DNA from: Flavobacteriia bacterium
Lineage (GTDB): Bacteria > Bacteroidota > Bacteroidia > Flavobacteriales_D > Crocinitomicaceae
DNA length: 64,000 nucleotides
Direction: 5' to 3'
NCBI GenBank assembly: GCA_947490145.1
Contig: CANLGD010000005.1
Location: forward strand, 1 to 64,000
The translations under genes and the position numbers were made by a program. This document shows, one piece after another, positions 25,696 through 34,413 of this stretch. The notes under the pieces were generated by a model that ran no database searches, was not told the DNA's origin, and saw only the letters and a program-made list of their open reading frames with translations. The number at the start of each line of letters is the position of its first letter. Position 1 is the first letter of the stretch.

Positions 25696-26943
25696 ATGAT
25701 TTCACCGGGTTCAAAAGGATGGATTTTAAAGTATATTGATTTAGTTTATAAAAACGAAATCAATTTGGATTTCATTTCTTTACCTTCAGACAAAAATCAC
25801 CAAAAGCATATCGTTTTTTCGCAAACAGGAATAATTTTTGGTTTTCCTTCTGAATTGATTTTTGCTAAAAATACAGACCAAACACGTTGGACGCTTGATG
25901 AAAAATTAACTTTTTTATTGTTTGAAAGTCATCTTTATAATTTTCTTTCAAATGGTGGATCAAAAGAAAAAATCAAAACAGACTTTATCGATTCGATGTT
26001 GGATTTTTATGAACACCATAGTGTAATTTCTTTTACTAAGGTTTTTACCTTTTTTTTGAAAGAATCTGCGGACGAAAAATTAGAAAAAATACTAGAAAAA
26101 AGAACAGAAATCAGAAAAAATTTATTTGAAAATGCGATTTGGGTGAATTATTTGAGCAATACTTTCGTTTATTTAGATGTAATTTTATTTGATGAATTTC
26201 TCCATACAAAAAAAACATTAGAAATTTCAAATTACAACATTTACGCTGAAAATGCACTTTATGCATTGATTTTAGCAGCCCAAGCTGATGGCAAAATAGA
26301 AATTGAAGAGAAACATATGTTCAAAGTTTTTTTAGCTTCAGCAAAAATTCATGAGAAGAAAAAAGATGAAATTGAAGATTTATTTTCTGCCGATATTCCT
26401 TTGACCACAATTTCTAAAGAAATATTAAAAAGTGAATTATTCAAACGCTTTATTTTAGATCTTTCTGTTTTAACAATTTTTGCAAGCAATGATTCTCATC
26501 CAGAAGAACTAGAATATTTGAAATTTTTATGTACTTATTTAGATATTAACGACACAGCTCTGAATGAAACTTTGGTTCTTGTTGAAAATTTTGTAATTAA
26601 GCACAATCATAAAATTTCATTTTTATCGAATTCAAATTCTGTAGAAAAATTGTACGGAAATGTTTCAAAACGCTGGATTAAAATATTAGGAAGAAACAAA
26701 GATAAGCTTGCCAAAGAATTAAAACAAAGTAAAGAATTGGTTTTTTTAATTAAAAAATCAACTACAAAAGAATTAAGCAAAGAAGAAAAAGAAAAAGTAA
26801 AAACGCAGTTCTTAGATATTGCCAAATCAATGCCTGCATTAGCGATATTTTTACTTCCTGGAGGAGCTTTACTTTTGCCTTTAGTGTTGAAGATTATTCC
26901 AGATCTAATTCCATCTTCGTTTAGAGATAATGAATTAGAATAA
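25696..26943 (+). CDS. TerB-like and LETM1-like domain protein
   Basis: 415 residues, apparently without a signal peptide. A TerB-like helical region lies near 195-290 (ALYALILAAQADGKIEIEEKHMFK), with an acidic loop as in tellurite-resistance TerB folds. The C-terminus (about 340-415) resembles the LETM1 ribosome-binding-like domain, with SMPALAIFLLPGGALLLPLVLKIIPDLIP. Similar proteins occur in Bacteroidetes, and their role is unknown; in mitochondria LETM1 acts in cation/proton exchange. A TAAATTTG -7 box is at 25684-25691, five bases before the ATG. It is followed by a convergent lipoprotein gene after four bases. Confidence 0.75.
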   Translation: MISPGSKGWILKYIDLVYKNEINLDFISLPSDKNHQKHIVFSQTGIIFGFPSELIFAKNTDQTRWTLDEKLTFLLFESHLYNFLSNGGSKEKIKTDFIDSMLDFYEHHSVISFTKVFTFFLKESADEKLEKILEKRTEIRKNLFENAIWVNYLSNTFVYLDVILFDEFLHTKKTLEISNYNIYAENALYALILAAQADGKIEIEEKHMFKVFLASAKIHEKKKDEIEDLFSADIPLTTISKEILKSELFKRFILDLSVLTIFASNDSHPEELEYLKFLCTYLDINDTALNETLVLVENFVIKHNHKISFLSNSNSVEKLYGNVSKRWIKILGRNKDKLAKELKQSKELVFLIKKSTTKELSKEEKEKVKTQFLDIAKSMPALAIFLLPGGALLLPLVLKIIPDLIPSSFRDNELE

Positions 26944-26947
26944 GAAA

Positions 26948-27694
26948 TTATTTCACTTTCGTAAATCCTTTTTTAGAAATTTGATAGTTGTATTTATCTG
27001 TAATATGCTCAACTTCTGCCCCATCTTCATCAACCAAACAATCATATAAAGAAGAAACTAAACCTTTTGAATTAATCTTTGAAGTTTTTATAGTTGTAGA
27101 ACCCATTGGAGCATCTGCAGTATTTTCTTTCATTGCAAGTTGAATAGTTTCAACAACTTTTCCATCAGTAATTATTGTTGCAAAAAAGTCAGTTCCTGCA
27201 AAAAATGGACATGCATCATAAGAAGAATATTCATCTTTCCAAACAAGAATTGCAAGAGAATCACCAAATTCAATTCTATTTAATGCATAACAAATCGATT
27301 CTTTTGTCATTCCAATATCCAATTTATCCAGGTAAGCTTGATATTTATGATTAATTTTTGCTTCTTCAATTTTAAAATAATCATTTAACGTATATTTATT
27401 TGATTCGTTTATTTCATCTTTTTTTAATTTGTTAGCAAATAATTTAACGTCATTTATTGACAGAGCATTTAGGGTATTATTTTTTGACGAATCAGCAAAA
27501 AATTTCTCATTAAAAATATATTCTTTTGAAATCAAAGGATATTTTTTAAGACTTTTTTCTACTTCTTCTGGAAATATAATACTTTTCTTACCCTCTCTTT
27601 TCAATTCTTCGTAAGTTTTTTCTGGCTTTGAAGAGCAAGAAAAAAATAAAGTTAAAGAAATAAGTAAAGAAATTTTTGTACTTGAATTAAACAT
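26948..27694 (-). CDS. Lipoprotein of unknown function
   Basis: 248 residues from the start at 27694, chosen because it gives a clean lipoprotein signal with lipobox LFFSC (Cys20) and because a promoter (27730-27760) would begin transcription downstream of the longest possible start. The mature part is charged and helical up to about residue 135. It then has a compact region, DKLDIGMTKESICYALNRIEFGD, that resembles the SmpA/OmlA-like fold often written as IGMTxxEV. The end is acidic and aromatic. No family is assigned with confidence; a role in the envelope is inferred from lipidation only. It is convergent with the TerB/LETM1-like gene. Confidence 0.8.
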   Translation of the reverse strand: MFNSSTKISLLISLTLFFSCSSKPEKTYEELKREGKKSIIFPEEVEKSLKKYPLISKEYIFNEKFFADSSKNNTLNALSINDVKLFANKLKKDEINESNKYTLNDYFKIEEAKINHKYQAYLDKLDIGMTKESICYALNRIEFGDSLAILVWKDEYSSYDACPFFAGTDFFATIITDGKVVETIQLAMKENTADAPMGSTTIKTSKINSKGLVSSLYDCLVDEDGAEVEHITDKYNYQISKKGFTKVK

Positions 27695-27729
27695 ATATTT
27701 AAGAATTAAAATGAAGTTTTCTTTAAAAA

Positions 27730-27760
27730 CGAAATTAGTTAAATTACTTTCAATTATCAA
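27730..27760 (-). promoter_or_regulatory. Promoter of the lipoprotein gene
   Basis: Minus strand: TTG (27758-27760), 20 bases, TAATTTCG (27730-27737), one mismatch in the -7 box. It gives a leader of about 30 bases to the start at 27694. Confidence 0.5.
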
Positions 27761-27827
27761 GCTTCAATAAAATTTTGTTACTCTATTCTTAGAAGGAATA
27801 CATTTGTAATACTTCAAAAACTTAGCC

Positions 27828-28181
27828 ATGAGAACATTCCTTTTAACAATTTCTTGTATATTGTCACTTTTGATCTATTCTCAAAAATCAAATTCATTGA
27901 AAAAATGAATATTTTGAATTGATTTTAAGTCAAAGCTTCCAATTTATTTCAATTTCTACATTAGCAGAGATGCATTTCGAAAAATCAGTGGTTATACCTA
28001 CAAGTTCAATGTTATTTTTTGCTCAATTTTTACCACAAATAAATCAATTCTAATTTCACTTATTATTACTGGAAGAATTAGAATAATGTGTGGCGAAAAT
28101 TTTGTCATGTATTTTGGTGCAAGTTATTTATATGAAGCAGATGCGCTAGGCTTTCTGTATGGAACAGGTATAATTTTTTAA
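27828..28181 (+). pseudogene. Remnant of a secreted, probably outer-membrane, protein gene
   Basis: An ATG at 27828 begins a good signal peptide (MRTFLLTISCILSLLIYS) but the frame stops after 26 codons. Further pieces in other frames include MHFEKSVVIPTSSMLFFAQF (from about 27970) and, at the end, MCGENFVMYFGASYLYEADA with a terminal GFLYGTGIIF ending in an aromatic residue before a stop at 28179-28181. That ending is what outer-membrane beta-barrels have. I read this as a frameshifted and internally deleted small barrel or porin-like protein; the family is not identified. Chance similarity is possible for the middle piece. Confidence 0.45.
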
Positions 28182-28185
28182 ACAA

Positions 28186-28213
28186 AAATGGCTTCCATTT
28201 CTGAAAGCCATTT
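28186..28213 (-). terminator. Intrinsic terminator of the metalloprotease gene
   Basis: AAATGGCTT (28186-28194) and AAGCCATTT (28205-28213) form a 9-bp stem with a ten-base loop, 23 bases beyond the metalloprotease stop. On the minus strand it runs into T-rich sequence. Confidence 0.65.
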
Positions 28214-28235
28214 CATTAAAATCTCTTTAAAAATC

Positions 28236-30632
28236 TTACTTGGCTAAAATGATTCTTTCAGTAACATGAAAAGCATCATTGTAAATTTTTACAATGTACA
28301 TTCCATGGTTTTTATCTGATAAATCAATTGTATCTTTTAAGAATTCTTCTCCTTTATTAATTTCATTTTGGAAAACAATTCTTCCAGCTTCATCAAAAAC
28401 TAACACATTTACATTTCCAGTAAAGTTATTTGTTAAATTAAAAACAAATTTTCCATCAGTTGAAGGATTTGGCATTACAGCAAAAATTGTTTCGTCTACT
28501 TTTTGAAGTGAAATGTTTTCACCTTCTTCAATTTTTAAGGCTGTACTACTTCTTGTAGCCTTCAAAGTATAACAAGTTGTAGCATTAAAAACTCCTCCAT
28601 AGCCCATAACTTTAATATAATAAGTTGCAACTGGTGCAGCATTATAAGTTACGGCTTCAGAAGTTGTTGTTCCGTTTTGGCTACTATATAGCAATGTTCC
28701 AGCACTATTATATAAATATAAATCGTAATCGGCTGGTAAATTTGTTAAAGTAACTTTGATGTTTTTCAAAGTTGTTGTATTTGTAAATTTAAACCAATCT
28801 ACATCAGTAGCAGTTCCGATTCTTGCAATAACATTCGTATTTGCAGTAATTAACTTTGCAGTTGATAATGTTTCATTTGCCTCATAAGTATCTGAGCAAG
28901 CTGTTGCGGCTGCAGTTGTTGTAAAGTTAGATCCAACTGTGTATGCACTTGCACCTGACGTGCAATTTGTTCTCACTTGGAAATTATACAAAGTACTTGA
29001 AGTTAAACCAGTTAAATTCAATGAATTTGTTGTTGCTGTATAACTAGTCCAAGTTGCTAGCGTAGATTTTTTCACTTGAACTGTGTAATTTGTTGCACCT
29101 GCTACTGCTGTCCATCCTAAAGTAGCAGTTGTAGCAGCAATTGCACTTGAAGCCAAACCAGTTGGAGCGTTACAAGTTGTTGGAGTTATTGTCCCTGCAG
29201 TGATGTTTACAGTATAATCTTCAACTTCGCCATAAGTGTAAGTTCCACAAGAACTTGTTACCGCAGCATCCATCATTACAACTCTCATTCTTGTTGAACC
29301 AACAGTTGTTGCAGCAGGAACAGTAAAAGAACCTGTAATTGTTGCAGCACCTGAACCAGAGTAAACTAATTCACCAGCATCAACGAAATCTAAATCTTTG
29401 TTATAATCGATGTAAACAGCGAAATATTCAGTGTAAGCCGTACTAACAAATCCTGGTTTCAAAGAAATTGTGTTTGTGGAACCTGCCACTAAATTAGTTG
29501 ACAAACTTGTAAAGTTACCATATCCAGCATTAGCGGTTGTTGTATTATTTATGGTGCCAACAGTTACATTATTAATATATTCATAAGTAACATTTGTTCC
29601 ATTTGATGCACAATAAGCAGCTGTTGGCGGAGTTACAACTGTTCCAGCGCCACAACCTTGAGAATTTAATAATGCTGCTCTAAATCCACCTGTTACAAAT
29701 AATGCTTGCATTCTAGCTTTTTGACCGGTTGTAAACATATTCATAGCAACATCGTCCACATAATCCATGTAATTCATGTGCATGTCACCTGAATTTGAGC
29801 AAGAAACTTGCGGAAACGTTGGACTTCCATAATTTTCGTCAGCTTGATTTGGTGTATCAGCACACTGATCAGATCCTGTACAAGCAGTTCCATCATCTCC
29901 CCAAATATGGAAAAGATTTAACCAATGTCCAATTTCATGCGTTGCAGTTCTTCCTTTGTTGTATGGAGCTGTAGCAGTTCCAGTTGTCCCAAAACAAGTA
30001 TTAGCAATTACTAAACCATCAGTTGCAGCAGCTCCACCAGGGAATTGCGCATAACCTAAGATTCCAGTTTGAGTTCCTGCTTTTAAACTTGGTACAACCC
30101 AAATATTTAAGTAAGAACTAGTTGGCCATGCAGCATAACCTCCTGTAGAAGTAGATTTTGCATCATCCGTGTTTGCATCAAAACTTATTTTTGTTGTACT
30201 TTGTCTGTTAACTCCAGAATGAGCATTTCCATTAATGTCTCTAGTAGCCAGACAAAAATTTAGTTCACAATCAGCTACTAAACCTGCGTATACTGAAGGA
30301 GTATTTGACCAATCAGTATTCAATTTTCTAAAATCTTTGTTCAAAACATCAATTTGAGATTGAATTTGAGCTAAAGAAACGTTTTGTGCAGCAGTATTGT
30401 ACAATACATGCACAACTACAGGAATGTTAATTACAGCTTTATTCATTCCAACAACTCCACTTTCAATTGCTTGTTGTGTAAATTGATTGATTTGGTCTAA
30501 ATTAAATTGTACTGAAGGATTTTGTTGAACTGTTGCAGCATGATGACTCATTGTTGCACATTTTCTCTGTCCAAAGACAGAACTTACTGATAACAACAGA
30601 CCAAAGCCTAACGTTAAAATTGTTTTTTTCAT
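28236..30632 (-). CDS. Secreted M43 (pappalysin-like) metalloprotease with T9SS sorting domain
   Basis: 798 residues from the start at 30632 (MKKTILTLGFGLLLSVSSVFG, a signal peptide). The longer frame to 30704 is ruled out because the promoter at 30663-30692 lies inside it. The zinc site is HEIGHWLNLFH with His232, Glu233, His236 and His242, followed by the M43-typical CADTPNQ and, further on, MNYMDYVDD, the Met-turn. Then come a GEVED domain (ending GEVEDYTVNI), a fibronectin type III domain (about 485-570), a PPC-like beta domain (about 575-690) and a C-terminal T9SS sorting domain (MPNPSTDGKFVF to GMYIVKIYND). It is exported across the outer membrane; the substrate is unknown. Confidence 0.94.
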   Translation of the reverse strand: MKKTILTLGFGLLLSVSSVFGQRKCATMSHHAATVQQNPSVQFNLDQINQFTQQAIESGVVGMNKAVINIPVVVHVLYNTAAQNVSLAQIQSQIDVLNKDFRKLNTDWSNTPSVYAGLVADCELNFCLATRDINGNAHSGVNRQSTTKISFDANTDDAKSTSTGGYAAWPTSSYLNIWVVPSLKAGTQTGILGYAQFPGGAAATDGLVIANTCFGTTGTATAPYNKGRTATHEIGHWLNLFHIWGDDGTACTGSDQCADTPNQADENYGSPTFPQVSCSNSGDMHMNYMDYVDDVAMNMFTTGQKARMQALFVTGGFRAALLNSQGCGAGTVVTPPTAAYCASNGTNVTYEYINNVTVGTINNTTTANAGYGNFTSLSTNLVAGSTNTISLKPGFVSTAYTEYFAVYIDYNKDLDFVDAGELVYSGSGAATITGSFTVPAATTVGSTRMRVVMMDAAVTSSCGTYTYGEVEDYTVNITAGTITPTTCNAPTGLASSAIAATTATLGWTAVAGATNYTVQVKKSTLATWTSYTATTNSLNLTGLTSSTLYNFQVRTNCTSGASAYTVGSNFTTTAAATACSDTYEANETLSTAKLITANTNVIARIGTATDVDWFKFTNTTTLKNIKVTLTNLPADYDLYLYNSAGTLLYSSQNGTTTSEAVTYNAAPVATYYIKVMGYGGVFNATTCYTLKATRSSTALKIEEGENISLQKVDETIFAVMPNPSTDGKFVFNLTNNFTGNVNVLVFDEAGRIVFQNEINKGEEFLKDTIDLSDKNHGMYIVKIYNDAFHVTERIILAK

Positions 30633-30662
30633 AATCTTATTTGCCTTTTGTAGTTTGCAACA

Positions 30663-30692
30663 CAAAAATAAAACATTTATCGTACAAAACAA
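30663..30692 (-). promoter_or_regulatory. Promoter of the metalloprotease gene
   Basis: Minus strand: TTG (30690-30692), 19 bases, TATTTTTG (30663-30670), a full consensus match. The leader would be about 25 bases. Confidence 0.7.
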
Positions 30693-31050
30693 GTATTTCA
30701 TCAAAAAATTTGTGAAATAATATTACTAAATCCTTTTTTTTGTGGAATATTTAACAGATTGTTTCTTTTGTCCACCTCCAAAAATAAAAACTAAGTTAAA
30801 ACTGAAACCAATCAAGCGTTTGTTAACCTCAATTAAATTTGAATAATCAATATTTTCGTTTTGTCTAAAATAAATTTATCTCAACATTAAATAACATTAT
30901 TTGTAATTTTTCACTTTTTTCGACATCTATATTTAAACATTAAAAATATCCATTCATCTTAGTTTCAATGGATTTTTGTCTACAAAAAAGCGGTAAAAAA
31001 ATCAAAATGAATAATTTAAAAAATATTTTTTGTCTAATCCTTTATTTTAT
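30693..31050. other. 358-bp divergent spacer without a gene
   Basis: AT-rich DNA between the metalloprotease and suf promoters. No open frame, RNA gene or long inverted repeat is seen. Confidence 0.5.
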
Positions 31051-31081
31051 TTGCACCAATGCCATAAAAAAGGTAAATTTG
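31051..31081 (+). promoter_or_regulatory. Promoter of the suf operon
   Basis: TTG (31051-31053), 20 bases, TAAATTTG (31074-31081), a full Bacteroidetes consensus match. A leader of about 60 bases precedes sufA. No obvious IscR-like palindrome was recognised near it. Confidence 0.75.
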
Positions 31082-31149
31082 CACAAGTATTAATGCTTAT
31101 TTAAAATTAATCTAAATAAACAAATAATAAAATTAATTGTTTTAGAATT

Positions 31150-31473
31150 ATGATAACAGTAACGGAAACAGCTAAAAAACAAGCACTTCGCTTGATGGAA
31201 GACGACGGAAAAAAAGGATATTTTATCCGTGTTGGAGTTGATGGTGGCGGATGCTCAGGCTTGATGTATCAATTAACTTTTGACAATGAAAATAAAGAGG
31301 GTGATAAAGAATTTTTTGACAACGGTATAAAAGTTGTTGTTGACAAAAAATCTTACCTCTATTTGATAGGAACTACACTTGATTTTTCAGGAGGATTAAA
31401 CGGAAAAGGTTTTGTTTTTCAAAATCCAAATGCAGGACGAACTTGTGGTTGTGGAGAAAGCTTCTCTTTATGA
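31150..31473 (+). CDS. sufA: A-type Fe-S cluster carrier protein
   Basis: 107 residues of the IscA/SufA/ErpA family (HesB domain). The three conserved cysteines are in GGGCSGLMY and in the C-terminal GRTCGCGESFSL. The protein accepts and delivers iron-sulfur clusters in the cytoplasm. Placement ahead of sufB, sufC and sufD behind one promoter supports the name sufA, but the sequence alone does not separate SufA from IscA or ErpA. The spacer to sufB (31474-31603) contains palindromic AT-rich repeats. Confidence 0.93.
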   Translation: MITVTETAKKQALRLMEDDGKKGYFIRVGVDGGGCSGLMYQLTFDNENKEGDKEFFDNGIKVVVDKKSYLYLIGTTLDFSGGLNGKGFVFQNPNAGRTCGCGESFSL

Positions 31474-31477
31474 TTTA

Positions 31478-31600
31478 GATTATTAGACACTTAGATTATT
31501 GGATTGTTAGAGGAATTGATTATTTAGAAAAAAATATTGTTCGATTATTATGAGGTCTAACAATCGAAAAATCGAATAATCTAACAATCGAAAAATAAAA
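31478..31600. repeat. AT-rich palindromic repeat between sufA and sufB
   Basis: TTAGATTATTGGATTGTTAGA (near 31491-31511) is partly mirrored by TCTAACAATC and ATAATCTAACAATCG motifs near 31556-31591. Related pieces with GGATTGTTAGA or TTGATTGTTAGA occur after sufD (35716-35730) and upstream of hemC (37487-37525). Confidence 0.5.
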
Positions 31601-31603
31601 AAA

Positions 31604-33058
31604 ATGGCAAATTATACAGAAAACGAATTAGCAAAAGACCTAGAAAATCAAGAATATAAATTTGGTTTTGTAACAGATATTGAATCAGATCAAGCACCTA
31701 AAGGTCTGAACGAAGACATTATTCGTTTTATTTCAGCTAAAAAAGAGGAACCACAATGGTTATTGGATTTTAGATTAAGTGCTTTTAAAGTTTGGCAAGA
31801 AATGACTGAACCGAACTGGGCGCACGTACATTACGAAAAACCAAATTTTCAAGAAATCATATATTATTCTGCTCCAAAGCAAACAAAAAAATATGAATCT
31901 TGGGACGATGTTGAACCAGAAATGAAAGAAACCATGAAAAAATTGGGAATTTCAATGGACGAACAACAACGTTTAACTGGAACAAACATTGCTGTTGATT
32001 TCGTAATGGATTCAGTTTCAGTAGCAACTTCTTTCAAAGCAAAATTATCAGAATTAGGAATAATTTTTTGTTCTTTCTCAGAAGCAGTAAAAGAACATCC
32101 AGAATTAGTAAAAAAATATATGGGCACTGTTGTTCCAACATCAGATAATTTTTATGCTGCTTTGAATAGTGCAGTTTTTACTGATGGTTCTTTTTGTTAT
32201 ATTCCTAAAGGTGTTAGATGTCCAATGGAACTTTCTACTTATTTTAGAATAAACGAAGGAGGAACAGGGCAATTTGAAAGAACATTGGTTGTGGCAGATG
32301 CTGGAGCGTACGTTTCTTACCTTGAAGGTTGCACAGCTCCGCAGCGTGATGAGAATCAATTACACGCTGCAGTTGTGGAATTAATCGCATTGGATGATGC
32401 AGAAATTAAATATTCAACGGTACAAAATTGGTATCCAGGAGATAAAGACGGTAAAGGTGGAATTTTTAATTTCGTAACCAAAAGAGGTTTATGCGAAAGA
32501 AATGCAAAAATTTCTTGGACGCAAGTTGAAACTGGTTCTGCTGTAACTTGGAAATATCCATCCTGTATTTTGAAAGGTGATAATTCTGTAGGAGAATTTT
32601 ATTCTGTTGCAGTTACTAATCACTATCAACAAGCTGATACAGGTACAAAAATGATTCACCTTGGGAAAAACACAAAAAGTACGATTGTATCAAAAGGTGT
32701 TTCAGCAGGAAAATCAAATAATTCTTATAGAGGTTTGGTGCAAATTCATAAGAATGCTGACAATGCCCGAAATTTCTCTCAATGTGATTCCTTATTAATG
32801 ACTGATGAATGTGGAGCACATACTTTTCCTTACATAGAATGTAAAAATAGTTCTGCAAAAATCGAGCACGAAGCAACAACTTCCAAAATTGGTGAAGATC
32901 AAATTTTCTATTGCAACCAACGCGGAATTAGCACTGAAAAAGCAATTTCGTTAATTGTAAACGGATATTGCAAAGAGGTATTGAATCAATTACCAATGGA
33001 ATTTGCAGTTGAAGCACAAAAATTATTAGCAATTAGTTTAGAAGGATCAGTAGGGTAA
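31604..33058 (+). CDS. sufB: Fe-S cluster assembly scaffold protein SufB
   Basis: 484 residues, the usual length. SufB forms the SufBCD complex that builds Fe-S clusters. Conserved stretches include [60 protein letters not shown], the beta-helix core and the C-terminal [17 protein letters not shown], where the cysteine and glutamate ligands lie. It is the second gene behind the suf promoter. Its stop codon is directly followed by a palindrome-flanked insertion carrying a four-helix-bundle gene, which separates it from sufC by 581 bases. Confidence 0.98.
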   Translation: MANYTENELAKDLENQEYKFGFVTDIESDQAPKGLNEDIIRFISAKKEEPQWLLDFRLSAFKVWQEMTEPNWAHVHYEKPNFQEIIYYSAPKQTKKYESWDDVEPEMKETMKKLGISMDEQQRLTGTNIAVDFVMDSVSVATSFKAKLSELGIIFCSFSEAVKEHPELVKKYMGTVVPTSDNFYAALNSAVFTDGSFCYIPKGVRCPMELSTYFRINEGGTGQFERTLVVADAGAYVSYLEGCTAPQRDENQLHAAVVELIALDDAEIKYSTVQNWYPGDKDGKGGIFNFVTKRGLCERNAKISWTQVETGSAVTWKYPSCILKGDNSVGEFYSVAVTNHYQQADTGTKMIHLGKNTKSTIVSKGVSAGKSNNSYRGLVQIHKNADNARNFSQCDSLLMTDECGAHTFPYIECKNSSAKIEHEATTSKIGEDQIFYCNQRGISTEKAISLIVNGYCKEVLNQLPMEFAVEAQKLLAISLEGSVG

Positions 33059-33082
33059 ATATGATTGCAGATTGGCAAATTA

Positions 33083-33130
33083 CAGATTGCTTCGCTAGGA
33101 TAAAAATTTATCTGAAAGCGAAGCAATCTG
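33083..33130. repeat. GATTGCTTCGC palindrome, copy A
   Basis: CAGATTGCTTCGCT (33083-33096) and AGCGAAGCAATCTG (33117-33130) are perfect 14-bp inverted repeats around a 20-base loop. It is the left boundary of the insertion between sufB and sufC. Confidence 0.85.
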
Positions 33131-33149
33131 AAAAAAAATATAATTAACA

Positions 33150-33525
33150 ATGGCAACAATAGAAAAATTTGAAGAATTGGAGGTTTACAAATTAAGTATG
33201 GAATTATGCACTGAAATTTACAAGCTTACAAATACTGATAAATTTTCAAAAGATTTTGGATTAAAAGATCAAATTAGAAGATGTTCTGTTTCATATCCTT
33301 CTAATATTTCTGAAGGATATGAAAGAGACGGGAAAAAATCAATTTTTGTATTTCCTTCAAATTGCGAAAGGTTCATGCGGAGAATTAAGAACACAATTAA
33401 GAATAGCATTTAATTTGGAATATTTAGATGAAAACCAATATGAATCATTAAACGAAAAATATATTTCAACAAGTAAACAAATTAAAGGATTTATTAAATA
33501 TTTAAAAACGTATAAAGGCAAATAA
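33150..33525 (+). pseudogene. Four-helix-bundle protein (23S rRNA intervening-sequence family), frameshifted
   Basis: The first frame gives [20 protein letters not shown] and [20 protein letters not shown], typical of S23/bIVP four-helix-bundle proteins. It then leaves the family at the six-A run 33333-33338 and stops at 33413. Removing one A joins it to the frame [20 protein letters not shown], which continues to 33525 in normal family order. The whole would be about 125 residues, the usual length. The break is one base in a homopolymer, so it could be a recent mutation, a sequencing error or a slippage site. The family is small and basic and its function is not settled; relatives (Avd) serve diversity-generating retroelements, but none is here. 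Confidence 0.85.
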
Positions 33526-33551
33526 AAATGGATTACAAATTGGCAAATTAC

Positions 33552-33607
33552 AGATTACAGATTGCTTCGCATTCAAGATGATTTAATAGCGAAGCAATCT
33601 GTAATCT
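33552..33607. repeat. GATTGCTTCGC palindrome, copy B
   Basis: The arms 33552-33570 and 33589-33607 are perfect 19-bp inverted repeats around an 18-base loop. An imperfect outer extension runs from about 33531 to 33627, almost to the sufC start at 33640. It forms the right boundary of the insertion. Confidence 0.88.
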
Positions 33608-33639
33608 ACCAATCTGCAATCTGCAATAACGAAAAGATT

Positions 33640-34404
33640 ATGTTAAAAATAACAAATTTACACGCGTCAATAGACGGAAAAGAAATTCTTAAAGGATTAA
33701 ATTTAGAAGTAAAAGCTGGAGAAGTTCACGCAATAATGGGACCAAATGGTGCTGGAAAAAGTACTTTAGCAAATGTTTTAGCTGGTCGTGATGAATATGA
33801 AATTTCTGCTGGTTCAGTCGATTTTGACGGAACAGATTTATTAGATCTATCAACAGAAGACAGAGCAAGAGAAGGCTTATTCTTGGCTTTCCAGTACCCT
33901 GTTGAGATTCCTGGAGTTTCAAATGTAAACTTCTTGAGAACAGCTATTAATGAAATTCGCGAATACAAAGGTGAAGAAGGAATTTCTGCTAAAGATTTCA
34001 TGGCTTTGGTTCGAGAGAAATCTAAAATTGTTGAATTAGATTCAAAATTAGCTTCTCGCTCTGTAAACGAAGGTTTTTCTGGAGGAGAAAAAAAGAGAAA
34101 TGAAATATTTCAAATGGCGATGTTAAATCCGAAATTAGCAATTTTAGATGAAACGGATTCTGGACTAGATATTGATGCTTTACGTATTGTTGCAAATGGA
34201 GTAAATACCTTAAAATCAAAAGATAATGCTACAGTTGTCATTACTCACTATCAAAGACTTTTAGATTACATAGTTCCTGATTTTGTTCACGTTTTATACG
34301 ACGGTAGAATTGTGAAAACTGGTCCTAAAGAATTAGCTTTAGAATTAGAAGAAAAAGGTTATGATTGGATCAAAGCTGAGTTTTCAGAAGTAAAAGCAAT
34401 ATAA
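33640..34404 (+). CDS. sufC: Fe-S cluster assembly ATPase SufC
   Basis: 254 residues from the ATG at 33640. The frame is open further upstream, but only through the palindrome, and MLKITNLHASIDGKEILKGL is the conserved SufC start. Walker A is MGPNGAGKST, the signature is FSGGEKKRNEIFQM, Walker B is LAILDETDSGLDIDAL, and VITHYQRLL carries the switch His. The ETDSGLD form is diagnostic for SufC among ABC ATPases. It powers the SufBCD scaffold. The palindrome copy B stands 33 bases before the start and may influence its expression relative to sufB. Confidence 0.97.
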   Translation: MLKITNLHASIDGKEILKGLNLEVKAGEVHAIMGPNGAGKSTLANVLAGRDEYEISAGSVDFDGTDLLDLSTEDRAREGLFLAFQYPVEIPGVSNVNFLRTAINEIREYKGEEGISAKDFMALVREKSKIVELDSKLASRSVNEGFSGGEKKRNEIFQMAMLNPKLAILDETDSGLDIDALRIVANGVNTLKSKDNATVVITHYQRLLDYIVPDFVHVLYDGRIVKTGPKELALELEEKGYDWIKAEFSEVKAI

Positions 34405-34413
34405 TTATTGATT

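Larger units (their letters stand above)
33061..33627 (+). mobile_element. Composite insertion: four-helix-bundle gene flanked by palindromic repeats
   Basis: A 567-bp block sits between sufB and sufC. Both ends carry the same words in the same direction, GGCAAATTACAGATT followed by GATTGCTTCGC (left from about 33074, right from about 33542). Each goes on into its own inverted repeat, AGCGAAGCAATCTG. Between them lies a four-helix-bundle gene broken by one frameshift. A third, gene-less copy of the palindrome is at 44898-45026. Four-helix-bundle proteins of this family were first found in intervening sequences of 23S rRNA genes, which are also hairpins. Mobility is inference from the flanking repeats; no transposase is present. 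Confidence 0.5.

Noticed and set aside
30633..30704. Longer N-terminus for the M43 metalloprotease
   Set aside because: The consensus promoter at 30663-30692 lies inside the extension, and the internal methionine starts a normal signal peptide.
33150..33627. Diversity-generating retroelement accessory (Avd-like) locus
   Set aside because: The four-helix-bundle protein is related in fold to Avd, but there is no reverse transcriptase, template repeat or variable repeat nearby.
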